DNA of 57,867 bases from Clostridiales bacterium (GCA_017529925.1 JAFXMZ010000007.1:1-57867), one strand, 5' to 3'. Positions 17,357 through 26,330 are shown, counted from the first letter of the stretch. Numbers and translations are program-made. Notes: generated by a model not told the origin, from the letters alone.

Positions 17357-18691
17357 ATGAAGGTATATTTTTACACACTCGGGTGCCGCGTCAATCAGTA
17401 CGAGACTGATGCGGCACGCGAGCTTTTTTTAAGGAGAGGATACGAGTCGGCTGATGATCCTGAAGATGCGGATATCATCGTCGTGAATACATGTACCGTA
17501 ACCGGTGAGGCTGACAGGAAATCGAGACAGCACCTCCGCAAGATGGCAAGGATCAGGCCGGATGCCGTCATCGTTGCCATGGGATGCGCGACCGAGATGA
17601 CTGAAGGCGTAGTTGAAGCCGATGTCGTGCTCGGAACACGCGACAAGAACCTTATCGTCGATAAGACGGAGGAGTTTCTCTCTTCCGCTGCGTTGCAGGA
17701 GTCACGCGAGAGGGCGTTCCCGACGACAAGACCCGAGGTCACGAAGAGCGATGTCTATCATGATTTCGGAACGGTCCTGTCACCCGAGGGGACAAGAGCA
17801 TTCATAAAGATCGAAGACGGATGCGATGCCTTCTGTTCATACTGCATCATCCCTTTCGCAAGAGGGCGTGTTGCTTCGAGGAGCTTTGAGAGCATTAAGG
17901 AGGAAGTTTCATTCCTCGCATCGAAAGGCTTCAGGGAGATAAGCGTCTCGGGTATACACCTCTGTTCATACGGAAAGGACAGGGGAGAGGATATAACGGC
18001 TCTTTACGAAGTGCTGAAGATGATATCCGGTACGGAAGGTATAGAGAGGATAAGGCTCGGCTCGCTGGAGCCGATGTCGATGACGCCGTCATTTATCGAT
18101 TCTCTCAGGGACCTGAAGGGCCTTTGTCCGCACTTTCATCTGTCGCTTCAGAGCGGGAGCGATACGGTCCTCAAGAGGATGAACAGGAAATATGACACAA
18201 GGCAGTATCTGGAAAGGGTCGCGCTTCTCCGTGAGGCTTTCCCTTCGATGACACTGACAACAGATATCATCTGCGGATTCCCCGGTGAGACAGACGCTGA
18301 ATTCGATGAGACCGTAAAGTTTGTCGGCAAAGCCGGGATAAACAGGATACATGTCTTCCCTTATTCGGTAAGGGAAGGGACAAGAGCGGCTCAGATGGAG
18401 CAGCTTCCTGCAGGAACTGCGAAAAAAAGAGTCGCGGTCCTCACGGAGGTCTCGTCCGCGGCAGAAAGAGAACATGCGGCTTCCTTTACCGGTAAGACAC
18501 GTGAGGTGCTTGCCGAGAAGGTCATTTTCGAGGATGGGGAAAAGACTGTAGAAGGCTATATACCCGAGTATGTAAGGATCAGGGTGAAGTGCCCGTCTGA
18601 CGTTTCCGTGGAACGCGGTGACATAGTATCTGCAGAGATCACGGAATGCGACGGCACGGTCCTTCAGTCGCGTTTCTTAGGGAAAAGATAA
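17357..18691 (+). CDS. mtaB: tRNA t6A37 methylthiotransferase MtaB
   Basis: MtaB converts t6A to ms2t6A at position 37 of tRNAs reading ANN codons, using two 4Fe-4S clusters and S-adenosylmethionine. The 444-aa chain has the N-terminal UPF0004 domain with cysteines in 'LGCRVNQYE', 'NTCTVTGEAD' and 'MGCATE', the radical SAM motif CDAFCSYC near 156-163, and a C-terminal TRAM domain. The first two motifs match MtaB rather than MiaB or RimO. It sits 14 nt after aspS and has no separate promoter that I can see. Confidence 0.93.
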   Translation: MKVYFYTLGCRVNQYETDAARELFLRRGYESADDPEDADIIVVNTCTVTGEADRKSRQHLRKMARIRPDAVIVAMGCATEMTEGVVEADVVLGTRDKNLIVDKTEEFLSSAALQESRERAFPTTRPEVTKSDVYHDFGTVLSPEGTRAFIKIEDGCDAFCSYCIIPFARGRVASRSFESIKEEVSFLASKGFREISVSGIHLCSYGKDRGEDITALYEVLKMISGTEGIERIRLGSLEPMSMTPSFIDSLRDLKGLCPHFHLSLQSGSDTVLKRMNRKYDTRQYLERVALLREAFPSMTLTTDIICGFPGETDAEFDETVKFVGKAGINRIHVFPYSVREGTRAAQMEQLPAGTAKKRVAVLTEVSSAAEREHAASFTGKTREVLAEKVIFEDGEKTVEGYIPEYVRIRVKCPSDVSVERGDIVSAEITECDGTVLQSRFLGKR

Positions 18692-18739
18692 AGAATTCAT
18701 AAATTTTTAATAATTACAACCCATAACGGGAATCTTCTG

Positions 18740-18748
18740 TGGTAGAAT
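18740..18748 (+). promoter_or_regulatory. Extended -10 promoter for the ireB operon
   Basis: TGGTAGAAT fits an extended -10 element (TGn plus TAGAAT), about 35 bp before ireB. No clear -35 box is seen. Confidence 0.45.
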
Positions 18749-18782
18749 TAACGCATATGATAAATGAGAAGGGAGATATGTT

Positions 18783-19031
18783 ATGGATTCTCAGACGACA
18801 AGGTTCAATTTCTCGTCAGATAAGTCCGCGAATGTCCGGGAACTAATGACATATGTTCTCGGAGCTCTCAAGGAGAAGGGTTACAATCCGATAAACCAGC
18901 TCGTAGGCTATTTTATCTCCGGTGATCCTACATATATCACGAACTATAAGGGCGCGAGGGGCGTTATCAAGAGGATAGACCGTGACGAACTGCTCGAGGT
19001 CATAATCTCGGAATACTGCTCGAAGCTCTGA
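18783..19031 (+). CDS. ireB: IreB family regulatory phosphoprotein (DUF965/UPF0297)
   Basis: IreB is a small substrate of the PASTA kinase IreK in enterococci, phosphorylated on N-terminal threonines, and linked to cephalosporin tolerance. This 82-aa protein shows the conserved start 'MDSQTTRFNF' with paired Thr residues and the family core 'LKEKGYNPINQLVGYFISGD' and 'PTYITNYKGARG'. GGGAG lies 7 nt before the ATG. It heads the conserved ireB-ruvX-DUF1292 cluster. Confidence 0.93.
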   Translation: MDSQTTRFNFSSDKSANVRELMTYVLGALKEKGYNPINQLVGYFISGDPTYITNYKGARGVIKRIDRDELLEVIISEYCSKL

Positions 19032-19054
19032 TGACCTGACGGATGATGATCACA

Positions 19055-19087
19055 GGCGGCGCAGGGAACTGTTGCCGCTTTTGTTTT
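19055..19087 (+). terminator. Internal terminator-like hairpin between ireB and ruvX
   Basis: GGCGGC...CAG pairs with CTG...GCCGC with a small internal loop, followed by TTTTGTTTT. It may reduce read-through into ruvX, which starts at 19103. Confidence 0.55.
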
Positions 19088-19102
19088 GGTAAGGAGAATG
19101 AT

Positions 19103-19528
19103 ATGGGAAAAGGACGCGTAATGGGTATAGATTTCGGGACGAGGCATATCGGTGTCGCGCTCTCGGACGAACTCTGGATCACGGCATCCGGATTCGAGAC
19201 CGTCAACTGGAACGGCAATGACGATACGGGGCCGCTCGAGAGGATAGCACAGATAGTTAATGAGAAGAATGTCAGCGTCATCGTCCTCGGAAAGCCCAGA
19301 AGGACTGACGGGACTATGTCTGAGACCGAAGTGAAGGCGAATGCTTTCGGTGCGAAGCTGGCGGAGCTTACAGGCATCGAACCTGTCTACAGGGATGAGA
19401 GGTATACGACGGTCATCGCTTCGAGGATGCTCCACGATACGAACATGAAGGCAAAGAAGCAGAAGGCGATAATAGATCAGGTGGCGGCCGAGATAATAGT
19501 CCGCGAGTATCTCGAACGCATGAGATAA
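19103..19528 (+). CDS. ruvX: Putative pre-16S rRNA nuclease / Holliday junction resolvase-like RuvX (YqgF)
   Basis: YqgF/RuvX has an RNase H-like fold and is linked to 16S rRNA 5' end maturation and to Holliday junction resolution in some species. The 141-aa chain shows 'MGIDFGTRHIGVALSD' with the first catalytic Asp, 'IVLGKPRRTDG', 'PVYRDERYTT' and a late 'IIDQVAAEIIV' region. The start at 19103 was chosen because AAGGAG (19091-19096) is 6 nt upstream and the family starts here; the longer frame from 19043 runs through the hairpin. Confidence 0.93.
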   Translation: MGKGRVMGIDFGTRHIGVALSDELWITASGFETVNWNGNDDTGPLERIAQIVNEKNVSVIVLGKPRRTDGTMSETEVKANAFGAKLAELTGIEPVYRDERYTTVIASRMLHDTNMKAKKQKAIIDQVAAEIIVREYLERMR

Positions 19529-19603
19529 ATGGCACCGGATATGCTACAATAGAAAGGTCAGGGGTTTATCTCCCCGAATGATCTTCAAAGGAGAGACAGA
19601 ACA

Positions 19604-19897
19604 ATGGATGAGAATATGAATGACAACATCGTTAAGCTTATAGACGAAGAGACGGGAGAAGTGATGGAGCTTGCTCTCGTTGACGGATTTGATTATGAGG
19701 ACAGGAGCTTCTGCGTGCTCATCACGACCGATACTCCCGAGGAGGAGACAGAGATGATGATCATGGAGGAGATCGAGGACGAGAACGGAGAGTATATGCT
19801 CCAGTCGCTCGACGAGGCCGAGGAAGACGCTATCTACGATTATTACGATGAACTCTGCGAGGAAAGCCTCGAAGATGAAGACGAATCAGAAGAATAA
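19604..19897 (+). CDS. DUF1292 family protein
   Basis: A 97-aa very acidic protein. 'KLIDEETGEVMELALVDGF' and 'YVLITTD'-like residues ('FCVLITTDTPEE') match the DUF1292 family (YrzB-like), which sits after ruvX in many Firmicutes. The C-terminal third is mostly Glu and Asp. AAGGAG lies about 10 nt before the ATG. The function is unknown. A second related gene overlaps its end. Confidence 0.88.
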   Translation: MDENMNDNIVKLIDEETGEVMELALVDGFDYEDRSFCVLITTDTPEEETEMMIMEEIEDENGEYMLQSLDEAEEDAIYDYYDELCEESLEDEDESEE

Positions 19898-20273
19898 TCC
19901 TTTCAGTTCAGGCAGGAAGGCCGAGAAACAGACAGTATCCGAGAAGCTCAAGGTCAAGGACGAACTTATGGTAATAAGGGATGTCACTTCCGGCCGTGAG
20001 TTATTCCTGTCTGTCGTTGACAATTTCTCATATGCCAAGAAGGAATATATCGTAATGTATAATTACGTTCCTGACGACGGCAATCATAAGAAGCCCGAGC
20101 TCGTCATCATGAGGACGGAGTTCTCGGAGAAAGGCGATCAGCTGTTCTATTCCATCAAGGATAAGGACGAGCTTGAGATCGCCTTCTCATATTTCATGAG
20201 AAGATATTATAATTCCGCGACACCGGACAGGGACAGGCGTTCCGGAGTGGTAAGGGGCACTTTCGATGGATGA
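19875..20273 (+). CDS. Second DUF1292-like protein
   Basis: A 132-aa protein whose core, 'LMVIRDVTSGRELFLSVVDNF' followed by 'YIVMYNYVPDD', copies the DUF1292 pattern of the gene before it, with a basic N-terminal tail of about 30 residues. The start at 19875 overlaps the previous gene's end by 23 nt, and GAGGAAAG sits about 9 nt upstream; an earlier in-frame ATG at 19848 lacks such a site. The pair probably arose by duplication. The function is unknown. Confidence 0.75.
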   Translation: MKTNQKNNPFSSGRKAEKQTVSEKLKVKDELMVIRDVTSGRELFLSVVDNFSYAKKEYIVMYNYVPDDGNHKKPELVIMRTEFSEKGDQLFYSIKDKDELEIAFSYFMRRYYNSATPDRDRRSGVVRGTFDG

Positions 20274-21363
20274 TGAGATGATGGAAGACGGCAATATGCC
20301 GTCATCAAGGTTTATCCTGTTTATCAGCGCTTTTATGAAAGCGCTGGCTGCATTTGCGGTTCTTATCGTATCGGAGATCTGCGTGATACTCGGAATGAGA
20401 TCGGCGGGCATCAATACCTATACATATGAGGGATCCGCTACGATGCTGTATACGGCAATATGCTTCCCCGTTATCCTGATACTGTTCAGGTTCTTCAAGT
20501 ATCTGGGAGACTCGAAGCCGGTAATGCTTTCAAAGCCCCAGGGAGGAGAAGTCTTTTCGAGCGTGGTGATCGCTCTGGGACTTCTCGGATTCGTTACTGT
20601 CTTTATGGTAGTGCTCACGAAGATAGGCGAGATGAATACCGCTGTCTCGGATTCGATAGATCAGTACAGCGAGACCATGAACAGGAGCAGCACTATCCCC
20701 AGGCCCGGGTTTGATATCGTCCTGGAGTTCCTCTCGTCATTCCTTACGGTCCCGCTCGTAGAGGAATTCATATTCAGGGCGGGAGTCATGGGGCAGCTCG
20801 AGAAGGTGATCCATCCTTGGTCCGCATGCATGCTGTCGGCAATGGTATTCGGCTTTTCGCACGGACTGTCGGTATATACGCTCATACTTACGGGATGTGC
20901 ATTTATCCTGATACTGTTGACCGAAGTAGTGCTGGCGCTCCTCAAAGTGTCACAGAAGACTTACGGCATCGTGAATATGGTCATTACGGTGATCATGTTC
21001 ATAGCATTCATTACGATACTCATCGTGGATTTCCTTTCTGACGGGACACTCCAGATACATATCTCATATGCATTTATCTGCGGCATCGTGCTCGGAACTG
21101 TCTATTATCTGACTTCTTCCATTTGGTGTTCATATGTCGTCCATCTGACCTTTAATCTTCTCGGAGGAGCTCTAGGGTCATTCCTTACGAGCGATCTTAT
21201 CGGACTGGATGAGATGGTCTATGCGAGATTCTATTCGCCGCTCTATAAACTGGAACTGCTCTGTATCCCGATCTCGGCTATAGTTGTCTTTTATCTGTAT
21301 CACAACAGGAAGCTGAAAGCGGAAAAAGCAAAAGAAGGGAATACTGTACCGGAATATGAATAA
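20266..21363 (+). CDS. CPBP-family intramembrane metalloprotease
   Basis: A 365-aa membrane protein with about eight hydrophobic segments. The Abi/CAAX-type (CPBP) motifs are present: 'VEEFIFRAGVMG' (EExxxR), 'FGFSHGL' (FxxxH) and 'VHLTFNLL' (HxxxN/B). These proteases cut within membranes and are used in peptide maturation, bacteriocin self-immunity or envelope signalling; the substrate here is unknown. It overlaps the DUF1292-like gene by 8 nt, and AAGGGG lies 8 nt before its ATG. It overlaps the next gene by 8 nt as well, so the three are tightly coupled. Confidence 0.88.
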   Translation: MDDEMMEDGNMPSSRFILFISAFMKALAAFAVLIVSEICVILGMRSAGINTYTYEGSATMLYTAICFPVILILFRFFKYLGDSKPVMLSKPQGGEVFSSVVIALGLLGFVTVFMVVLTKIGEMNTAVSDSIDQYSETMNRSSTIPRPGFDIVLEFLSSFLTVPLVEEFIFRAGVMGQLEKVIHPWSACMLSAMVFGFSHGLSVYTLILTGCAFILILLTEVVLALLKVSQKTYGIVNMVITVIMFIAFITILIVDFLSDGTLQIHISYAFICGIVLGTVYYLTSSIWCSYVVHLTFNLLGGALGSFLTSDLIGLDEMVYARFYSPLYKLELLCIPISAIVVFYLYHNRKLKAEKAKEGNTVPEYE

Positions 21364-24300
21364 GTTCGACAGGTTCAGGTTCGGTAATCTCCACAAGCGA
21401 AGGATCGTGAGCATGTTTGCGATCGTCGCTTTTGTTCTGGGGGTCTCCGCGGCGATCCTCCTTTATCTCGGCATCTTCAGTGAGAGAACGGAGCTCGTCA
21501 GGATCAGGCTGTCTTCAGAGACTACAGGTGAGAATTCCTCCGTGATCGGCATCAATCTCGACAGTATCCCTGGTGTAAACAGGATAGTTAATCCGTCCTT
21601 TGAGAGCTTTGATGATTATTCCCATATCACGGTTACCGGTGCTTCGGGACATTCTGTCTATCTTGAGAGAAGCGCCCTTTCGACGGGAAGCATACCTTCG
21701 GAGGGCAGTTCCCTGAAGATACTCGCTATGGATAATGACGGAGTCATGACGCTCAGATATTCAGGAACGACAGTATCGGAAGGACGTCTGGGATTCGGAA
21801 CGCTGTCCGAGATCGAAGACACGAACGGAATATGGTTTTCAGACCCGATCGTGAAGTCGGTACTGTCCGATCATACATTTGCAGGACTTACAAAGTCGGG
21901 AAAGATCGTCCTCGATATTACGGGAAACCGCACGATCCTGAGAGAGGACGGACGTTTTACCGATATCTGTCTGTCGGATGATGCAGTCTACGCCCTGACA
22001 GATGACGGAAGGATATACTGTTCGACAGACGGATCGTTCTTCGGACTCTATCTTCAGGGGTCCTATAATGATGCAAAGGCAGAGGATCTTGCGATAGCAT
22101 CCGGCAATGCCGTTATACGTTATGAGGACGGCAGTCTCAGGACTGTCCTTGCAAATTCCGACGAGCCTAATCCGCTCGTCTTCAACAGGAAGGATCCCGT
22201 GATGCTGACGGGCGACAGCTGGATCGTTATAGCGGACAGGAACGGAAGAGCTTTCTTTTCGATGAACGGCATCATATTCTCTGAGCTGGATATGCCGGAG
22301 GAAGCGGGTGAAGGCGGTTTTATCGCAGGTGATTCCTGTGGATCGGGATTTGCGCTCCTCAAGGAGTCCGGAGCCGTCGTGACCGTATCATTTGATGATG
22401 AAGACGGGAATGTCCCTTCAGTCTCATGCTCGATGGTATCCGGGATATCGGAAATATCCGACATGGAGATGTCCCCTGACGGAAGCGTTTATTTCCTTAC
22501 AGATACAGGTGACATGATCATAACGGGAAAGTCTGAGATAAGCAGGCTCAAGGCCGACTCGAATATAGACAACATACTCTGCATCGGTACTGATGAGAAG
22601 ATCTATGCGATGGGAAGGGGAATACTCTATCAGACGAGCGTATATTCAGAGATCGAGGTGGACAACCCGATCGCATCTGAAGCGGTCACAAACGGTGACC
22701 TTCTGATCTTCAGAGAACCTGAATGCGGAAACGGTCAGGGCATCTGGGTCGTTAACGGTGAGAATACCGAAGTGATGCTGGATTATGGAAACTACGGAAG
22801 CGGTATCTGCAGCACTGCGGTAAGAGGATACAGCCAGGGAATGCATGCTGCGTCGATCAAGCTCGAAGGATATGCCACTGACAATTTTGTCGAGAATACC
22901 TTCTACAGACTGAGCGCAAGGATAATGCAGAAGAACATTAAGGACGGAAGGGTCAGGGTCTGGCTTTCCGGTGATAAGGGATACTTCGGCAATGAAGGAA
23001 TGGTCCTTGATGATGTCCCGGGAAGCTTTAATGAATATTCTACTGTCTTTGCCGTCACGGAAGGAAAGCTCAGAAGGAGCGAGAATATCTATCTGAATAT
23101 ATCTTTCGAAGGAGAGGGCAGTGTCTATATAGACGATATCTTCCTGGGTGAAGAGAAGTATGATACAGATACGATGCCGGAGAGCTTCATCGAAGGCATA
23201 AAGACGGCATCTCCCGGAGTCATCAGGCTCAATAACCTTAATATAGGAAGTGACGGTTTCAACAGGACAGCATTCTACGGTACCGGTGCAGGTTCCCTCG
23301 AGAGTGCGCTGCGTCTTACGGATGAAGCATCTTCTGTCCCGTGGCTCGTTATCGGTCCGTATGCTGACCAGAAAACGATCGATGATATGCTTACATATCT
23401 TTGCGGTCCTGCTTCGTCCGAGCTCGGAAGGCTCAGGGCCGACAACGGTTCCGCCTTTGCATGGAATGACCGTTTTGACAGATTCTATATAGAGATCCGC
23501 GATGATGACGGAGTGTTCTTATCTGATATGCAGAGAGGAGCATATGTATCATACGTTACGAAGCTCTTTTCGCAGTCGCCTTATTACAGTGACCTCAAGG
23601 ACAATATAGTATTCCTCGACGGAATGAATTACGATTCCGGTACAGTCAGATCCGATGCCGATTTCCATGCATGTCCTCTGACATATGATCCGGATCCGAG
23701 GAACGGAGCCGATGATGAGGGATTAAGATATGCCGAGTTTAACAGGTTTGCTTTCGATCTGTATAACGAGTATGCCTCGCTCGCTCCGAGGTTCAAGGGA
23801 AGGAACACAGACGGAGGAGAATATATCTCGAGCCTTTCGAGGGCAGAGGGGGACATCACGGAATATCCTCTCGACGGTGCATCTTATGCGTCTCTCCTCC
23901 TGAACGGAAACAGATCCTATATAGGAATGATAATGAAAGATATAGACGTATCGACACGTCCCGTGGATTCACAGTCGGATAATGTCTTCTGCGGATCGTT
24001 CGATTACCAGTCCGAGAAGAGCAGGAGGAAAGCTGCTGCCGATACGATGACCGCGCTCCGTGTCATGGGAACGTTAGCGCCTTCCTCCGGAGGACAGAAT
24101 AAATATGTCGATATCCTGGATCCTCTCGACAACGGCTCATCCGAGAAAGCCGAGAACTTCAGTAATTCATGTTACACGGGATGCGTTCTCAAAGACGGTA
24201 CGGTCTATCTGACGATAGCAAATCCCTCAAAGGATCAGAAGCAGTTCGTTATAGAGAAGGGTGAGCTTGAAGCTGATTATGTCAGCATCAGGAGGTATTC

Positions 24301-24409
24301 ATCCGACGGAACGCTGCTCACGGAGAAGGTCACTCCCGGCTCGAGACGAAGGTATACACTGGGTTCAGGAGAATATATAGTCGTGTCTTATTCCATTTCG
24401 AAAGAATGA
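21356..24409 (+). CDS. Large membrane-anchored surface protein with propeller-like and glycosidase-like regions
   Basis: A 1017-aa protein of no family I can name. It has a basic start, one membrane helix (about residues 20-40), and the rest is probably outside. Residues about 90-420 show repeated short beta blocks ('AVYALTDDGRIYCS', 'GSVYFLTDTGDMIITG', 'EKIYAMGRGILYQ'), like a beta-propeller. Residues about 440-590 look like a carbohydrate-binding jelly roll ('YRLSARIMQKN', 'GSVYIDDIFLGEE'). From about 600 the pattern ('PGVIRLNNLNIG', 'FAWNDRFDRFYIEIRDDDG') resembles a GH51-like barrel, with a beta-rich C-terminal domain. It starts 8 nt before the CPBP protease ends. Catalytic residues could not be assigned. 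Confidence 0.65.
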   Translation: MNKFDRFRFGNLHKRRIVSMFAIVAFVLGVSAAILLYLGIFSERTELVRIRLSSETTGENSSVIGINLDSIPGVNRIVNPSFESFDDYSHITVTGASGHSVYLERSALSTGSIPSEGSSLKILAMDNDGVMTLRYSGTTVSEGRLGFGTLSEIEDTNGIWFSDPIVKSVLSDHTFAGLTKSGKIVLDITGNRTILREDGRFTDICLSDDAVYALTDDGRIYCSTDGSFFGLYLQGSYNDAKAEDLAIASGNAVIRYEDGSLRTVLANSDEPNPLVFNRKDPVMLTGDSWIVIADRNGRAFFSMNGIIFSELDMPEEAGEGGFIAGDSCGSGFALLKESGAVVTVSFDDEDGNVPSVSCSMVSGISEISDMEMSPDGSVYFLTDTGDMIITGKSEISRLKADSNIDNILCIGTDEKIYAMGRGILYQTSVYSEIEVDNPIASEAVTNGDLLIFREPECGNGQGIWVVNGENTEVMLDYGNYGSGICSTAVRGYSQGMHAASIKLEGYATDNFVENTFYRLSARIMQKNIKDGRVRVWLSGDKGYFGNEGMVLDDVPGSFNEYSTVFAVTEGKLRRSENIYLNISFEGEGSVYIDDIFLGEEKYDTDTMPESFIEGIKTASPGVIRLNNLNIGSDGFNRTAFYGTGAGSLESALRLTDEASSVPWLVIGPYADQKTIDDMLTYLCGPASSELGRLRADNGSAFAWNDRFDRFYIEIRDDDGVFLSDMQRGAYVSYVTKLFSQSPYYSDLKDNIVFLDGMNYDSGTVRSDADFHACPLTYDPDPRNGADDEGLRYAEFNRFAFDLYNEYASLAPRFKGRNTDGGEYISSLSRAEGDITEYPLDGASYASLLLNGNRSYIGMIMKDIDVSTRPVDSQSDNVFCGSFDYQSEKSRRKAAADTMTALRVMGTLAPSSGGQNKYVDILDPLDNGSSEKAENFSNSCYTGCVLKDGTVYLTIANPSKDQKQFVIEKGELEADYVSIRRYSSDGTLLTEKVTPGSRRRYTLGSGEYIVVSYSISKE

Positions 24410-24474
24410 TCATGCAACCCTTCCATTTTTTTGACGAGTTATAGTATGAACGACGAAAACGGAGGTAAGTTCAA

Positions 24475-25791
24475 ATGAAGAATCTTAAGAAAACAGTATC
24501 TATTTTATTGACGGCATCAATGGGCGCTTCTATGGTATGCGGATGCTCGAAAGATAAGAGTGATAAGGAAAAGACAGACGAACCCAAGGCATCTGCGATG
24601 GAGGTCGTCGAAGGCGGATTTGATTACAGCAAGTATGAGAATGTAAGCTACGAACCCGAGAAGGTCGATCAGGCATATCTTCAGTTCGTTATGAACCTTT
24701 ATTCCAAGTGTACTTCCGCAGGCGAAGGAGAGAATGTAATGGTCTCGCCGGCATCGGTTATGATGGCTCTTTCCGTAGCAGCTGCAGGTGCCGACGGAGA
24801 GACTTTCGAGCAGATGGTAAATACTATGGCTCCCGGCATCGATCCCGATGAATTCATGAAGTTTGCTTCGGACTACAATAAGTATCTCAATGAGGCAGAG
24901 GGCATAGACCTTTCATGTGCCAATTCGCTGTGGCTCAATCAGGCATTCTGCTCACAGGTATTCGGGTCCTACCTCGAGTATGTTAAGGATAAGTTCAATG
25001 CCAATGCTACGGCTCTTGATTTTGAAGACGAGGAATCAGTAGAGATCATCAATGACTGGATAAATGAGAATACCAACGGAATGATCAAAAAGGCCATTAA
25101 TGACCTTGAGCCTTCCAACATCATGGTCATCGTCAATGCGATCGCATTTGAGGCTGCATGGAAGGATGCATATGAAGAATACCAGGTCGAGGAAGGAAAG
25201 TTCACGACGGCTGACGGCGGAACGGTCGATGTATCGATGCTCAATTCCGTTGAGGATTATTACTTCGAAAATGATATCGCTACGGGTTTCATGAAGCCTT
25301 ATGAGGGCGGAAGATATGCATTCGTCGGAATCCTTCCCAAGGATGAGACCTTGTCGATCGAAGAGTTCTCGAATCTTCTCACGGCTGAGCAGTATATGGC
25401 TTTCTGGGAATCAGGAACATATGAGTATGAAGTTATGACTTCAATGCCCAAGTTCGAGTCAAAGTATGAGATCACGCTCAACGATGTTCTCAAGAGCATG
25501 GGCATGGAAGACGCTTTCGATATGGATAACGCCGATTTCACCAAGATCATCAGTTCTGAAGATTACAATGCATACATCTCCAAGGTTATCCACAAGACAT
25601 ATATCGATGTCAATGAGAACGGAACACGTGCAGCTGCAGTTACGGTCGTAACTCTTGATGGGGCAGCAGCTATGGAAGAACCCGAGTACAAGTATGTTAA
25701 CCTTGACAGACCTTATGTATATGCGATAGTCGACACCGAGTCCGGAACTCCCCTGTTCATCGGTAACGTAACAGACCCGACGGCTGAATAA
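24475..25791 (+). CDS. Serpin-family lipoprotein (protease inhibitor)
   Basis: Serpins trap serine or cysteine proteases by inserting a cut loop into their main sheet. This 438-aa protein has a lipoprotein signal (hydrophobic 5-20, then 'VCGC'), so it is likely tethered outside the cell. Serpin marks include 'VMVSPASVMMALSVAAAGA', 'NSLWLNQAF', 'INDWINENTNGMI', 'IVNAIAFEAAWKDAY' and the C-terminal 'DRPYVYAIVDTESGTPLFIG'. The hinge 'NENGTRAAAVTVVT' has small residues and a conserved Glu at P17, as in inhibitory serpins. Counting from the hinge places P1-P1' near Ala-Ala in 'LDGAAAM', which suggests elastase-like targets. GGAGG precedes the start. Confidence 0.93.
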   Translation: MKNLKKTVSILLTASMGASMVCGCSKDKSDKEKTDEPKASAMEVVEGGFDYSKYENVSYEPEKVDQAYLQFVMNLYSKCTSAGEGENVMVSPASVMMALSVAAAGADGETFEQMVNTMAPGIDPDEFMKFASDYNKYLNEAEGIDLSCANSLWLNQAFCSQVFGSYLEYVKDKFNANATALDFEDEESVEIINDWINENTNGMIKKAINDLEPSNIMVIVNAIAFEAAWKDAYEEYQVEEGKFTTADGGTVDVSMLNSVEDYYFENDIATGFMKPYEGGRYAFVGILPKDETLSIEEFSNLLTAEQYMAFWESGTYEYEVMTSMPKFESKYEITLNDVLKSMGMEDAFDMDNADFTKIISSEDYNAYISKVIHKTYIDVNENGTRAAAVTVVTLDGAAAMEEPEYKYVNLDRPYVYAIVDTESGTPLFIGNVTDPTAE

Positions 25792-25836
25792 GGTGTCTGC
25801 ACACTGCATACCAAAAGAGCCTTAAAAAGTATTATG

Positions 25837-25870
25837 CTCCTCCTGTAAATAAAAGACAGGAGGAGTTTTT
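25837..25870 (+). terminator. Terminator-like hairpin that also covers the next gene's ribosome binding site
   Basis: CTCCTCCTGT (25837-25846) and ACAGGAGGAG (25856-25865) form a perfect 10-bp stem with a 9-nt loop, followed by TTTTT. It can end the serpin transcript. The right arm contains AGGAGGAG, the ribosome binding site of the gene starting at 25874. Confidence 0.8.
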
Positions 25871-25873
25871 ATC

Positions 25874-26236
25874 ATGAAGACATGGAAACTTGTATCGGGT
25901 ATCTTATCTGTCGTCCTTTTCCTTTTTGTCGCATTCCAGTCATGCGCAGCAGGCCTCGGAAATGCTCTGTCGGAGAACGGCGAGAAGAGCGGAAGTGCAG
26001 GCGTATTCCTTGCAGTCCTTATGCTCGTGGGCGGTATAGTATCGCTTTCGACGCGAAAGGAGGAAGGCAAGGGAGGAAACATAGCACTCATCATCATATT
26101 CGGCCTTGCCTCTGCCATGGGATTCTCAAATGCCGGAAGCTTCAAGGACCTCAACATCTGGGCGGGATGGTGCCTCATCTGCGCAGTAATGGCACTCATA
26201 TCCATCATCAAAAACAAAAAAGGAACATCAGCATAA
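25874..26236 (+). CDS. Small membrane protein, conserved hypothetical
   Basis: A 120-aa protein with about four hydrophobic segments (near residues 6-24, 42-60, 70-84 and 95-112). The first ends in 'FQSCAAG', which could also be read as a lipobox. I recognise the 'KTWKLVSGILSVVLF' start as common in small Firmicute membrane proteins, but no function is assigned. The strong ribosome binding site lies 8 nt upstream and is buried in a hairpin. It follows the serpin gene and precedes a terminator. Confidence 0.75.
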   Translation: MKTWKLVSGILSVVLFLFVAFQSCAAGLGNALSENGEKSGSAGVFLAVLMLVGGIVSLSTRKEEGKGGNIALIIIFGLASAMGFSNAGSFKDLNIWAGWCLICAVMALISIIKNKKGTSA

Positions 26237-26264
26237 AAGGAATACTTCATATCATATTCCTCCC

Positions 26265-26300
26265 GGGTGCTCCGATAATATCGGGGCATCCTTTTGTTTT
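26265..26300 (+). terminator. Terminator after the small membrane protein
   Basis: GGGTGCTCCGAT and ATCGGGGCATCC pair over 12 bp (two G-T pairs) with a 3-nt loop, followed by TTTTGTTTT. Confidence 0.8.
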
Positions 26301-26330
26301 GTCTTTTATTATCACATGATCACAGGATCA

